Positions 33,929 to 40,996 of a stretch of 40,996 nt of DNA are shown here, in pieces. The translations under genes and the position numbers were made by a program. This stretch comes from Actinomycetes bacterium. GTDB lineage: Bacteria; Actinomycetota; Acidimicrobiia; Acidimicrobiales; Ilumatobacteraceae. The stretch covers positions 1-40,996 of the forward strand of contig JANXUX010000292.1 of assembly GCA_025351965.1 (NCBI GenBank). The letters run 5' to 3'. The notes under the pieces are model-generated. The model did no database searches and was not told where the DNA came from. It was given only the letters and a program-made list of their open reading frames with translations. The first letter of the stretch is position 1. Each line of letters starts with the position of its first letter.

Positions 33929-34486
33929 ATGCCGATCACCGTCAGCCCCGAGACCTACACGTACGTCTCCTTCGACGCCGAGGTCATCCGCCGCATCGCT
34001 GACGACCTCGTCAGAGCGCTCGGCATGCAGGATCGCACGATCACCATCGACGTCGACGAGACCACGCCCCTCGTGCGCACACGCCTCACCATCGACGGCG
34101 ACGCCATCCATATCAACGCCGACAGCGGCGCGTTCGAGGACACCCGCCTGCCGCGTCAGCAGAGCGAGGCAGCGACGGCCACCGCGCTCGGGCGCGTCCT
34201 GCTGCGCGCAAGTGACCGGCTGACCGGCGGCTTCGGCGAGGCACCCGCCGACGATCAGTTAACCCTGGCCCAGGTCGCGGCGTGGGAGACATACTGCATC
34301 GGCCGGCTCGAGCGACTCGGCATCGCCGTCAACCGCCAGCGCTGGCTCTACAACTTCCGCAATCGTCACGGCTTCACCGACGGCGGGGACACGGCGTTCG
34401 ACCAGCTCTGGACCAATGGCGGGCTGACCTGGGGCGAGCTGTGCGCGATCAGCGACCGTGCGCTCGCCCTGAAGGCTGCCCACTGA
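33929..34486 (+). CDS. conserved protein of unknown function
   Basis: The 185-aa product has an alpha/beta N-terminal half: SPETYTYVSFDAEVIRRIAD, DRTITIDVDETTPLVRTRLT and GDAIHINADSGAFEDT. A helical second half follows: LGRVLLRASDRLTGGFG, WETYCIGRLERLGIAVNRQR and NGGLTWGELCAISDRALALK. I do not recognise it. It lies 10 bp after the di-iron gene, and its stop overlaps the hydrolase ATG (TGATG), so it is certainly co-expressed. No signal peptide or membrane segment. Confidence 0.75.
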   Translation: MPITVSPETYTYVSFDAEVIRRIADDLVRALGMQDRTITIDVDETTPLVRTRLTIDGDAIHINADSGAFEDTRLPRQQSEAATATALGRVLLRASDRLTGGFGEAPADDQLTLAQVAAWETYCIGRLERLGIAVNRQRWLYNFRNRHGFTDGGDTAFDQLWTNGGLTWGELCAISDRALALKAAH

Positions 34487-35460
34487 TGGACCTCGCTGCC
34501 GCGGGGATCCGGGAACGGGTCGCCCACGTGAACGGCATCGAGTTGCACGTTCTCGAGGCCGGCGACCCGGCCGATCCGACGGTGTTGCTCAGCCACGGGT
34601 TTCCCGAGGGCGCGTACTCGTGGCGTCACCAGCTCCCCGTTCTGGCCGCGGCGGGCTATCACGTGATCGCACCCGACCAGCGCGGCTACGGCCACTCCAG
34701 CCGCCCCGATGACGTCGGCGAGTACGGCATCGGTCAACTCACCGGCGACCTCGCCGCGCTGCTCGACGATGCCGGCAAGGACGACGCCGTGTTCGTCGGC
34801 CATGACTGGGGCGCGCTCATCGTGTGGGAGGCCGCCCGGTTGATCCCGAGCCGGGTCCGCGCCGTCGTGGGCGTCAGCGTCCCGGCCGTCGAGTGGCCGG
34901 CGCCACCGACCCAGCTGTTCCGCATGGTCTACGCGGACCGCTTCTTCTACATGCTGTACTTCCAGCAGGTCGGCCCGCCCGAGGCCGAACTGGAGGCGGA
35001 TCCCACCGAGACGATCAGGAAAATGTTCTGGGGCGGGAGCGGTGAGGGGTTCCGGACGCCGACCGAGATTCCACCGATGGAGGGCACAGGTTTCCTCACC
35101 CACATGCCCGAGCCGCCGCCGCTGCCCTGGACCTGGCTGACCGAGGACGACCTGCGCTACTACGGCGCCCAGTTCGGCCACAGCGGCTTCTTCGGCCCGA
35201 TCAGCTACTACCGCAACCTCGACGCCAACTACGAGGTGCTCAAGGGTCACGCCCTCGAAGAGATCACGATGCCCAGCGCGTTCATCGGCGGCACCAACGA
35301 CCCGGTGCTGGTGATGGACAGCAGCGGACTGCAACGGATGCAGGATCGACTGCCCGACTTCCGTGGTTCGACGATGCTCGACGGTGCCGGCCACTGGACC
35401 CAGCAGGAGCGCCCCACAGAGTTCAACGACGCGCTCTTGTCGTTCCTGCGCGGCCTCTGA
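34486..35460 (+). CDS. alpha/beta hydrolase, epoxide hydrolase-like
   Basis: The 324-aa enzyme has the soluble epoxide hydrolase pattern: VLLSHGFPEGAYSWRHQL with the oxyanion HGFP, IAPDQRGYGHSSRP, the nucleophile elbow VGHDWGALIVWEAAR with Asp107 as nucleophile, IGGTNDPVL for the acid and DGAGHWTQQERP for the catalytic His. A nucleophilic Asp rather than Ser favours epoxide hydrolase or haloalkane dehalogenase-type chemistry; SYYRN in the lid supplies a possible epoxide-protonating Tyr. It hydrolyses an epoxide to a diol. A terminator follows. It ends the ferritin-like operon, so an oxidation then hydration sequence is conceivable. Confidence 0.85.
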   Translation: MDLAAAGIRERVAHVNGIELHVLEAGDPADPTVLLSHGFPEGAYSWRHQLPVLAAAGYHVIAPDQRGYGHSSRPDDVGEYGIGQLTGDLAALLDDAGKDDAVFVGHDWGALIVWEAARLIPSRVRAVVGVSVPAVEWPAPPTQLFRMVYADRFFYMLYFQQVGPPEAELEADPTETIRKMFWGGSGEGFRTPTEIPPMEGTGFLTHMPEPPPLPWTWLTEDDLRYYGAQFGHSGFFGPISYYRNLDANYEVLKGHALEEITMPSAFIGGTNDPVLVMDSSGLQRMQDRLPDFRGSTMLDGAGHWTQQERPTEFNDALLSFLRGL

Positions 35461-35467
35461 CGCGACA

Positions 35468-35500
35468 GGACCCCCGGTCGCCTGAGCGCACCGGGGGTCC
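35468..35500. terminator. bidirectional terminator
   Basis: GGACCCCCGGT (35468-35478) and ACCGGGGGTCC (35490-35500) pair over 11 bp with an 11-nt loop, between the convergent hydrolase and Bax inhibitor genes. Confidence 0.8.
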
Positions 35501-35520
35501 CGACCGAACGTACGTCGTTG

Positions 35521-36357
35521 CTAGCGGCGGTTGAGCTTGGCGAGCAGGCGCAGGATCTCGAGGTACAGCCAGACGATGGTGACCATCAGGCCGACGGCAG
35601 CGACCCACTCCATCTGCTTGGGCATGTCCGACTTCGAGGCCTTCTCGATGAAGTCGAAGTTCAACGCCAGGTTCATCGCGGCGAGACCGGCGACGAAGAA
35701 GCTGAAGCCGATGCTGAAGAGGCTGGTGTTGTCGGCCCGCAAGAAGCTGACCTCGCCACCGAAGAGGTTGATCAACAGGGACACGCCGTAGAAGATCATG
35801 ATGCCGACCGTGGCACCGACGATGATCTTGGTGAACCGCTCGGTGACCTTGATGATGTGGGTGCGGTAGAGGAAGAGCATCACCGCGAAGACGGCGACGG
35901 TGGCGCCGACGGCCTGGATGACGATGCCCTTCTGGTACACCTCGTAGGCGTGGGAGATGGCGCCGACCACGACCCCCTCGGCGAGGGCGTAGCCGAAGCC
36001 GAGGTACTTGGCCCATTGGGGCTTGAACCGCATCGCGATGACGCAGCCGAAGCCGACGAGGACGCCGCCGATGATCCAGGTCGGGAACTCGCTGATCTGG
36101 CCGTTCGAGGTCTTGACCAGACCCCAGCCGACTGCGGCGGCGGCGATCAGGACGACGAAGAGGACGCCGGTCGCGGTGGCCGTGCCCTGGACCGTCATGG
36201 TCTGGGAGTGCCAGCTGCTCACGGGTCCGTCGGACATGCCCGCCGGGATGGTGGAGCTCCGGCCGGACGCGCCCTGCGGTGGTCCCCACTTGCCGGATGC
36301 GAATCCGGCTTCGGACGCTTCCTTCATCGCCTTGTCGTTCAGAATTGGATTCGCCAT
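35521..36357 (-). CDS. Bax inhibitor-1/YccA-family membrane protein
   Basis: The 278-aa protein has a soluble N-terminus (MANPILNDKAMKEASEAGFA, then a Gly/Ser/Pro-rich part) and about seven membrane helices from residue 60: TGVLFVVLIAAAAVGWGLV, TWIIGGVLVGFGCVIAMRF, LGFGYALAEGVVVGAISHAY, VIQAVGATVAVFAVMLFLY, FTKIIVGATVGIMIFYGVSL, FSIGFSFFVAGLAAMNLALN and WVAAVGLMVTIVWLYLEILR. The family acts as pH-sensitive calcium leak or stress-protective membrane proteins. ATG 36357 has AAGGAG 7-12 nt upstream. It ends opposite the hydrolase gene. Confidence 0.9.
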   Translation of the reverse strand: MANPILNDKAMKEASEAGFASGKWGPPQGASGRSSTIPAGMSDGPVSSWHSQTMTVQGTATATGVLFVVLIAAAAVGWGLVKTSNGQISEFPTWIIGGVLVGFGCVIAMRFKPQWAKYLGFGYALAEGVVVGAISHAYEVYQKGIVIQAVGATVAVFAVMLFLYRTHIIKVTERFTKIIVGATVGIMIFYGVSLLINLFGGEVSFLRADNTSLFSIGFSFFVAGLAAMNLALNFDFIEKASKSDMPKQMEWVAAVGLMVTIVWLYLEILRLLAKLNRR

Positions 36358-36497
36358 TGCGAACTCCTTCGTGGGAGCGGATCTCTGCAGCCCGCTACTG
36401 GTGGTGACGCTACCGAACCCGGGGCCCGTTGAAGCGTCGCCCGGATCGGGCAACGGTGTGACAACAGGACGAAACCGGCAGTACGGCCGACGCGCAG

Positions 36498-36800
36498 TCA
36501 GGCGAGATCGTGCGCGCTCGGGCCGTCCCACAGGTCGATGTCGGGCGCAGATGCCAACAGACCAGCACACGCCGTCGCCATCGCGACCATCGCTGGACTG
36601 TCGAAGTGGGCACGCTGGGCATCGGCCGACTCCCACTTCTGGATCAACAGGTAGCGACCAGGTCGGGTCGCGGACGCGCAGAGATCGATGTTGCGGCAAC
36701 CGGGCTGCATCCGGGTCATGACGACGTACTTGCTCAACACGCCGAGCAGTCGAGCTGGATCTGCGGCGTCGAAACGCATCGTCACGATGGTCAGTTCCAC
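36498..36800 (-). CDS. antibiotic biosynthesis monooxygenase (ABM)-domain protein
   Basis: The 100-aa protein (GTG 36800, GGGGAG just upstream) has the ABM dimeric ferredoxin-like pattern: VELTIVTMRFDAAD, RMQPGCRNIDLCASATRPGR and YLLIQKWESADAQRAHFDSP. Members such as ActVA-Orf6 and YgiN oxidise quinols or polyketides without cofactors; others bind haem or act as stress proteins. This one is stand-alone and its job is unknown. It lies 140 bp upstream of the Bax inhibitor gene on the same strand. Confidence 0.8.
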   Translation of the reverse strand: MELTIVTMRFDAADPARLLGVLSKYVVMTRMQPGCRNIDLCASATRPGRYLLIQKWESADAQRAHFDSPAMVAMATACAGLLASAPDIDLWDGPSAHDLA

Positions 36801-36907
36801 TCGCGCTCCCCGGAATCGGCGGCCTCTGATCCCGGCAGCTTTCAACAGTGTTGCAGATAGGTGAACTTGGCTCATCACAAACAGCGATGACGGACTGAAA
36901 AGTAGTT

Positions 36908-36923
36908 CCCCCGTGTGAGGGGG
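36908..36923. promoter_or_regulatory. small palindrome upstream of the sigma factor gene
   Basis: CCCCC (36908-36912) and GGGGG (36919-36923) flank a 6-nt loop, directly before TTGACC (36924-36929), a possible -35 box. No matching -10 box is convincing, so this is only a candidate control site. Confidence 0.2.
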
Positions 36924-37012
36924 TTGACCTCGTGGGTATCCTTACCACATCGCCCCGCCGGACACGTGGATTCATGTGGACGGCGCCGACTCACTACCCT
37001 CGAGGAGCAACC

Positions 37013-37951
37013 GTGGCCAAAGATCGCGTTGATCGCGATGAAGAGGATCTGGTTCGTCTGTATCTGTCCGACATCGGTCAGTACACACTTCTCACCAAGG
37101 ACGATGAAGTCCGGCTGGCGAAGTTGATCGAATCAGGCAAGGCGGCGCTCGTCGACCTCGACTCTGCTGGCAAAGAAATCACGGCCGCCAAGAAGCGTGA
37201 GCTGCGCCGGGCAGCCAAGGAAGGCGAGGAGGCCGAGCGAGCGTTCGTGCAGTCCAACCTGCGCCTCGTCGTCTCGATCGCGAAGAAGTATCAGGCGTCG
37301 GGCCTGCCGCTGCTGGACCTGATCCAAGAGGGCAACCTCGGCCTGATGCACGCCGTCGAGAAGTTCGACTGGCGCAAGGGCTTCAAGTTCTCGACCTATG
37401 CCACCTGGTGGATCCGTCAGGCCATCACCCGTGGTATCGCCAACACGGGCCGCACCATCCGCCTCCCGGTCCACGCCGGAGATACCCTCGCCCGCCTGCA
37501 GAAGGCGCGTAGCCGGCTCGAGCTGAAGTACGGCCGCCCGGCCACGCTGGCCGAACTCTCTCGCGAAGTCGAGATGCCGGAGGACAAGGTGACCGAGGCG
37601 TTGCGCTTCGCCGCCGAGCCGCTCTCGCTCAGCGAACCCCTCCGTGAGGACGGCGATGCCGAACTCGGTGACGTCGTCGAGGACCGGTCCGCCGAGTCCC
37701 CGTTCGAGGTCGCCGCGACGGCCCTGCTGCCGGAAGAGATCTCACGGTTGCTCGCCCCTCTTGACGAACGCGAGCGTGAGATCCTCAAGCTCCGCTTCGG
37801 TCTCGACCGTGGCGAGCCGCGCACCCTCGAAGAGGTCGGCGAGCACTTCAACTTGACTCGGGAGCGCATCCGCCAGATCGAAGCACGGGCAATGAGCAAG
37901 CTGCGTCACCCTTCCAGTGACACCGGCGCACGAGACCTGCTCGCGGTCTGA
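37013..37951 (+). CDS. RNA polymerase sigma-70 family factor (group 1/2)
   Basis: The 312-aa protein starts at a GTG with GAGGAG 6-11 nt upstream, giving VAKDRVDRDEEDLVRLYLSD. Region 1.2 is DLVRLYLSDIGQYTLLTKDD, region 2 spans about 80-150 with NLRLVVSIAKKYQASGLPLL, the core-binding DLIQEGNLGLMHAVEKFDWR and the -10-recognition FKFSTYATWWIRQAITRGIA. Region 3 follows RLPVHAGDTLARLQKARSRL. Region 4 is EREILKLRFGLDRGEPRTLE with the HTH GEHFNLTRERIRQIEARAMS. Region 1.1 is missing, so it may be the primary factor of this lineage or a SigB/HrdB-type relative. A longer 5' reading (from 36932) lacks support. Confidence 0.9.
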   Translation: MAKDRVDRDEEDLVRLYLSDIGQYTLLTKDDEVRLAKLIESGKAALVDLDSAGKEITAAKKRELRRAAKEGEEAERAFVQSNLRLVVSIAKKYQASGLPLLDLIQEGNLGLMHAVEKFDWRKGFKFSTYATWWIRQAITRGIANTGRTIRLPVHAGDTLARLQKARSRLELKYGRPATLAELSREVEMPEDKVTEALRFAAEPLSLSEPLREDGDAELGDVVEDRSAESPFEVAATALLPEEISRLLAPLDEREREILKLRFGLDRGEPRTLEEVGEHFNLTRERIRQIEARAMSKLRHPSSDTGARDLLAV

Positions 37952-37974
37952 CGCCTCGGCGTCTGGTTGATATT

Positions 37975-37991
37975 CGTCGTCGGTGACGACG
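37975..37991. terminator. weak hairpin after the sigma factor gene
   Basis: CGTCGTC (37975-37981) and GACGACG (37985-37991) form a 7-bp stem with a 3-nt loop 24 bp after the stop, without a T-tract. Confidence 0.3.
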
Positions 37992-38012
37992 CGACTTTGC
38001 CACGATGGAGCC

Positions 38013-38570
38013 ATGCCCAACGTTGGCCACATCGAGGTCCGCCCTGCCGTACTCGGCGATGCCGACGCGCTCTGCGACGCCCATGTCGCAGGTTGGCGGG
38101 TCGGCTACCGCGGCCTGTTCCCCGATGCGCTGTTGGACTCCGACGAGTTCGACTCGGGTCGCCGCGAGATCTGGCGCGCCGGTCGATGGCTGGACAACGC
38201 GCATCAGCAGGTGTTCGCTGCGGTCGTCGATGGTGACGTGCTCGGCTTCGCTCACGTCGGAGCCGAACGCGAACACAACGTCGTGAACGGATCGGGCCGT
38301 GGCGAGTTGTACGGCTTCTACAACCAGCCGTCGACGTGGGGTTCGGGACTTGCGGTGGCCTCGATGTCCGCTGCCGAGGACTGGCTCTGGAGGCACGGGT
38401 TCACCGAGGCAACGCTGTGGGTGCTGCGCGACAACCCGCGAGCACGACACTTCTACGAGAAAGCCGGCTGGTCGTGGAACGGCCGCGAATCGCTCTGGGG
38501 CGGTCCGACGGTGCCCGGTCAGCCGACGCCGAGCCCGATCGCGGAAGTCCAGTACTCGCGCCGGTTCTGA
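38013..38570 (+). CDS. GNAT-family N-acetyltransferase
   Basis: The 185-aa protein starts at ATG 38013 with GGAG upstream (MPNVGHIEVRPAVLGDADAL). It carries GNAT features: HVAGWRVGYRGLFPDALLDS, VFAAVVDGDVLGFAHVGAE, the acetyl-CoA-binding strand/loop region STWGSGLAVASMSAAEDWLW, and the closing LWVLRDNPRARHFYEKAGWS motif in which NxRARxFYEKxGW is classical. It acetylates a small molecule, amino acid or protein N-terminus; the acceptor is not evident. The motif A is atypical (WGSGLA instead of RGxGxG/A). No operon partner is visible. Confidence 0.88.
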   Translation: MPNVGHIEVRPAVLGDADALCDAHVAGWRVGYRGLFPDALLDSDEFDSGRREIWRAGRWLDNAHQQVFAAVVDGDVLGFAHVGAEREHNVVNGSGRGELYGFYNQPSTWGSGLAVASMSAAEDWLWRHGFTEATLWVLRDNPRARHFYEKAGWSWNGRESLWGGPTVPGQPTPSPIAEVQYSRRF

Positions 38571-38631
38571 GTCTCCAGGCCAGCTCTTACTCGGCCGGCG
38601 TGACGCTCGCTACCCGGCATTTTCCATTCAG

Positions 38632-38644
38632 CTGTATGATACAG
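38632..38644 (+). promoter_or_regulatory. MarR-type operator overlapping the -10 box
   Basis: CTGTAT-G-ATACAG is a perfect 6+1+6 palindrome. It contains TATGAT (38635-38640), a good -10 box ending 8 nt before the MarR ATG at 38649. This suggests leaderless transcription and direct autorepression. No clear -35 box. Confidence 0.55.
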
Positions 38645-38648
38645 GCAT

Positions 38649-39179
38649 ATGGACGAACCGATCGGACGACTCGAGACGCAGATGGTGGTCCTCACCCGGC
38701 GCATCGAGAACGCTTCGCGCCGTGGCAGGATCCATCGGCGGATGGACCGGGCCGCCTATCTGATCGCCCGCACGCTCGACGACGCCGGTCCTCTCAGTGT
38801 CAACGAGATCGCCCGCCGGCTCGCGCTCGACGGATCGACGGTCACTCGACAGCTCACCACGATGGCGTCACGTGGCTTCGTGACGCGCTCGATGCACCCG
38901 GACGACGGCCGGGCCTGGATCATCGCGCTCAGCGCCGACGGACTCGAGGAGATGCGTGCTGTCAGCGCGTCCCGGCGGGAGAGGTTCGCCGCCTTCCTCC
39001 ACGGCTGGAGCGAGCACGACATCGACCAACTCGGTCGGCTGCTGGAGCGGTTCAACGCCTCGATGGAAGCGACCCAGACCGATTCGAAATCCTCCGACAC
39101 CGCCGCGGATGTGCCGGCACTCGGTGCCCCGCGCAGCGATCATCGGCGTTCTGTGCTGCCAACGCGCCGCCCGCGGTAA
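38649..39179 (+). CDS. MarR-family transcriptional regulator
   Basis: The 176-aa protein has the winged helix of MarR: MDRAAYLIARTLDDAGPLSV, then NEIARRLALDGSTVTRQLTT with the recognition helix, MASRGFVTRSMHPDDGRAW for the wing and RERFAAFLHGWSEHDIDQLG, LLERFNAS for the dimerisation helices. The last 30 residues (TQTDSKSSDTAADVPALGAP) are disordered. No obvious target gene shares the divergent region, because it is preceded by a same-strand gene; the clearest site is its own promoter palindrome. Ligand unknown. Confidence 0.88.
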   Translation: MDEPIGRLETQMVVLTRRIENASRRGRIHRRMDRAAYLIARTLDDAGPLSVNEIARRLALDGSTVTRQLTTMASRGFVTRSMHPDDGRAWIIALSADGLEEMRAVSASRRERFAAFLHGWSEHDIDQLGRLLERFNASMEATQTDSKSSDTAADVPALGAPRSDHRRSVLPTRRPR

Positions 39180-39197
39180 ACCACCACGGCAGTGGGC

Positions 39198-40601
39198 TCA
39201 CCCTTTGCCGGGCTTGCCCTTCTCGGAGCCGACCGAGACGATCACCGTGCTCTGCGGTGCAACGGGTCCGGACGGTTCGACCGCGATGACTGTCTCCGTC
39301 GGATGACCCTTGCCGTCGGACCGCACCTCCGGCACCACGCCGAGCGCCTCGAGCGCGGCAACCACTTCGTCGCTGCGTTTGCCGATGTAGAGCTGCGGGT
39401 CGATGTTCACCGGCGCAAGCGTTGTCGGTGGCGGAACGGTCGTTGTCGGTGCCGCTGCCTCGACCACGGCAACCGATGCAACGGTGGTGGCGATCGCAGC
39501 GGTCGGTACGGCGGCGTCGGACGTCGCGCTGGCCGCGGCGGCGTCGAACGGACGGTCAGTGCGGTTGGCCGCCAACAGTGCTGCGGCGATTGCGATCGCA
39601 GCGATGGCACCGACCAGCCATGGCAGGCGGCGGCGTCGAGCGGCCACAGCGGTGCCCTCGACCACGACGGCACCGGGTCGAGCGGCCGGAGGCAGCGCAC
39701 CGACGGACATCGCCGCGGTCGCAGGATCCATCTCGAGTCGGGTCGGCGCGTACGTTTCGCCGAACATCCCTGGTGGGGGCGCAGTCGAGATCTGAGCGCG
39801 GCGCAACTCCGCGGCGAACGCGTCGGCCGATTCAGGCCGATCGGCCGGACGCTTGGAGAGGACGCGCTCGATCAGTCGGCGGACATCGATGGGTACCGCC
39901 GCCGGCAACGGTGGCGGTGCGTCATTGACCTGTGCCATCGCCACAGCGATCGCACTGTCACCGATGAACGGACGACGGCCGCTCAGCATCTCGTAGCCGA
40001 TCACACCGAGGGAGTAGAGATCCGTCGAGGGCGTGATCGGCTGCCCGGACGCCTGCTCGGGCGACATGTACTGGGGCGTACCGACGACTTGTCCGCTGAC
40101 CGTCAGCGGCGCGGCGTCGATCGCTCGCGCGATGCCGAAGTCGGTGACCTTCACGCTCCCGTCGGGCAGGATCATCAGGTTTCCGGGCTTGACGTCGCGG
40201 TGGATCACACCGCCGGCGTGCGCGGCGGCCAGCGCCTGAGCGGTCTGGGCGAGCACGGACAACGTGGTCGCGAGCGGCGGCACCGGCGTGCGCGCCAGCA
40301 CGTCGGAGAGTGCTTCGCCGGGTACGAACTCCATCACCAGAAATGCGCCGAACTCGTCCTCGCCGTAGTCGAACACGCTGGCGATGCCGGGGTTGGCAAG
40401 CGCTGCTGCGTGGCGGGCTTCGGCGCGGAACCGCTCCACGAACTCGGGCGAGCCGAGCAGTTCCGGCTTGAGGATCTTGACGGCGACGGCCCGACCGAGG
40501 ATGGTGTCGTGCGCCATCCACACTTCGCCCATCCCGCCGATGGCGAGGTGCTCGGTCAGCGTGTAGCGCGCCCCGAGTACGAGATCCTTGGTCGGCTGCA
40601 T
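39198..40601 (-). CDS. serine/threonine protein kinase with one PASTA repeat
   Basis: The 467-aa protein has a cytoplasmic Hanks-type kinase: glycine loop [25 protein letters not shown] with the ATP Lys, the catalytic [23 protein letters not shown] and [15 protein letters not shown] Pro/Ala-rich juxtamembrane part follows, then a single membrane helix [20 protein letters not shown] near residue 335-355. Outside there is a Thr/Pro linker and one PASTA domain ([20 protein letters not shown] ... [19 protein letters not shown]). This resembles PknA/PknB-type kinases that sense peptidoglycan and control growth and division; most have three or four PASTA repeats. SD is GAGGAG. It stands alone. Confidence 0.9.
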   Translation of the reverse strand: MQPTKDLVLGARYTLTEHLAIGGMGEVWMAHDTILGRAVAVKILKPELLGSPEFVERFRAEARHAAALANPGIASVFDYGEDEFGAFLVMEFVPGEALSDVLARTPVPPLATTLSVLAQTAQALAAAHAGGVIHRDVKPGNLMILPDGSVKVTDFGIARAIDAAPLTVSGQVVGTPQYMSPEQASGQPITPSTDLYSLGVIGYEMLSGRRPFIGDSAIAVAMAQVNDAPPPLPAAVPIDVRRLIERVLSKRPADRPESADAFAAELRRAQISTAPPPGMFGETYAPTRLEMDPATAAMSVGALPPAARPGAVVVEGTAVAARRRRLPWLVGAIAAIAIAAALLAANRTDRPFDAAAASATSDAAVPTAAIATTVASVAVVEAAAPTTTVPPPTTLAPVNIDPQLYIGKRSDEVVAALEALGVVPEVRSDGKGHPTETVIAVEPSGPVAPQSTVIVSVGSEKGKPGKG

Positions 40602-40695
40602 CAGGTCTCCTCTCCGCGCGCCGTCCTCACCGCTGGCCGCGGCAAACGTACCGGTACCCGATCGACGGCGCTCGTGAACATGGCTCGGTCCGGCG

Positions 40696-40996
40696 TCACC
40701 GGCTGATGAAGTTCACGACCCGCTCGGACCAGGTCGAGACGTCCTCCCACGTGCTTGCGATGAACAGCTCGGAACCGTCGATCAACCCGTGCAGCTCGTG
40801 CGCCGTACCGGTCGGATGACCGGCGTCTCCGGTCCAGGCCAGGATCAAGGTCGGCACCGCGATGGTGGCGACATCGACCCGGTCCGGTAGGTCGGCATGG
40901 CCGGCACCCCGGAAGACTTGGGCGAGCCGGGCGGGATCGGTGGCGCGCACGTTCGCCTGGTCGGCGGCCTGCTGATCGGCGCGGCCGACAAGGGGA
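40696..40996 (-). CDS. alpha/beta hydrolase, C-terminal part (5' end beyond the window)
   Basis: The frame is open to base 40996 and beyond, so the 5' end is missing. The visible 100 or so residues include LAQVFRGAGHADLPDRVDVA, then TIAVPTLILAWTGDAGHPTG and TAHELHGLIDGSELFIASTW, which fit the C-terminal alpha/beta hydrolase fold: TLILAWTGDAGHP resembles the strand that carries the acid residue. The catalytic Ser and lid lie outside. An internal GTG at 40948-40950 could be mistaken for a start. Substrate class unknown. Confidence 0.7.
   Translation of the reverse strand, partial: PLVGRADQQAADQANVRATDPARLAQVFRGAGHADLPDRVDVATIAVPTLILAWTGDAGHPTGTAHELHGLIDGSELFIASTWEDVSTWSERVVNFISR

Noticed and set aside
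36924-36952. Promoter with TTGACC for the sigma factor gene
   Set aside because: No acceptable -10 box lies 15-19 nt downstream; kept only as a note beside the palindrome.

Overview
This is a high-GC bacterial chromosome segment without rRNA, tRNA, phage, transposase or CRISPR genes that I can see. An actinobacterium is likely, and I lean towards an Ilumatobacter-like member of Acidimicrobiia. The reasons are an F420-type luciferase-like oxidoreductase, a DUF3263/LytR_C gene pair, a CysO-like sulfur carrier ending in AVAGG, a PASTA-type Ser/Thr kinase, a CIRCE-controlled groEL without groES, and many start codons that sit 5-8 nt after a TAnnnT hexamer, as in leaderless actinobacterial mRNAs. 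The taxonomic call is inference.

Layout. 1-1626 holds two damaged genes: a frameshifted PD-(D/E)XK-like protein running off the left edge and a fragment resembling the C-terminus of a carboxymuconolactone decarboxylase-like protein. 1641-11195 is one tightly overlapping minus-strand operon: peptide-type ABC importer (SBP, two permeases, two ATPases), FGGY carbohydrate kinase, a protein strikingly like eukaryotic sphingosine-1-phosphate lyase, and an F420-type LLM oxidoreductase. A divergent TetR gene (11328-11939) and a palindrome on the operon promoter suggest ligand-induced control. This import, phosphorylate, cleave, oxidise gene set is the most interesting system in the window. 12027-13424 encodes an orphan DUF4157 (eCIS core domain) protein, a candidate contractile-injection effector.

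13428-24984 is mostly housekeeping and envelope genes: a fused ArsR-SRPBCC regulator with its own operator, a membrane EEP-family phosphohydrolase, a PRC-barrel protein, two LytR_C proteins, a lipoprotein, uridine kinase, DUF3263, glycerate kinase, a MoaD/CysO-like protein, an FAD oxidoreductase, an MscS-like channel and groEL. Around groEL lie two unusual repeat regions: a direct/inverted repeat mosaic upstream and two 75-bp hairpin elements downstream.

25381-30582 is a TauD-family dioxygenase and a Ugp-like ABC importer operon. 30669-35460 runs on the plus strand: a TraR/DksA-like mini protein coupled to an ABC1-family kinase, then two ferritin-like proteins, an unknown protein and an epoxide hydrolase-like enzyme. 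35521-40996 holds a Bax inhibitor-1 protein, an ABM-domain monooxygenase, a sigma-70 factor, a GNAT acetyltransferase, a MarR regulator with a palindrome over its -10 box, a PASTA Ser/Thr kinase and the C-terminal part of an alpha/beta hydrolase running off the right edge.

All functional calls come from reading the sequence and remembered family features; no database search was possible.
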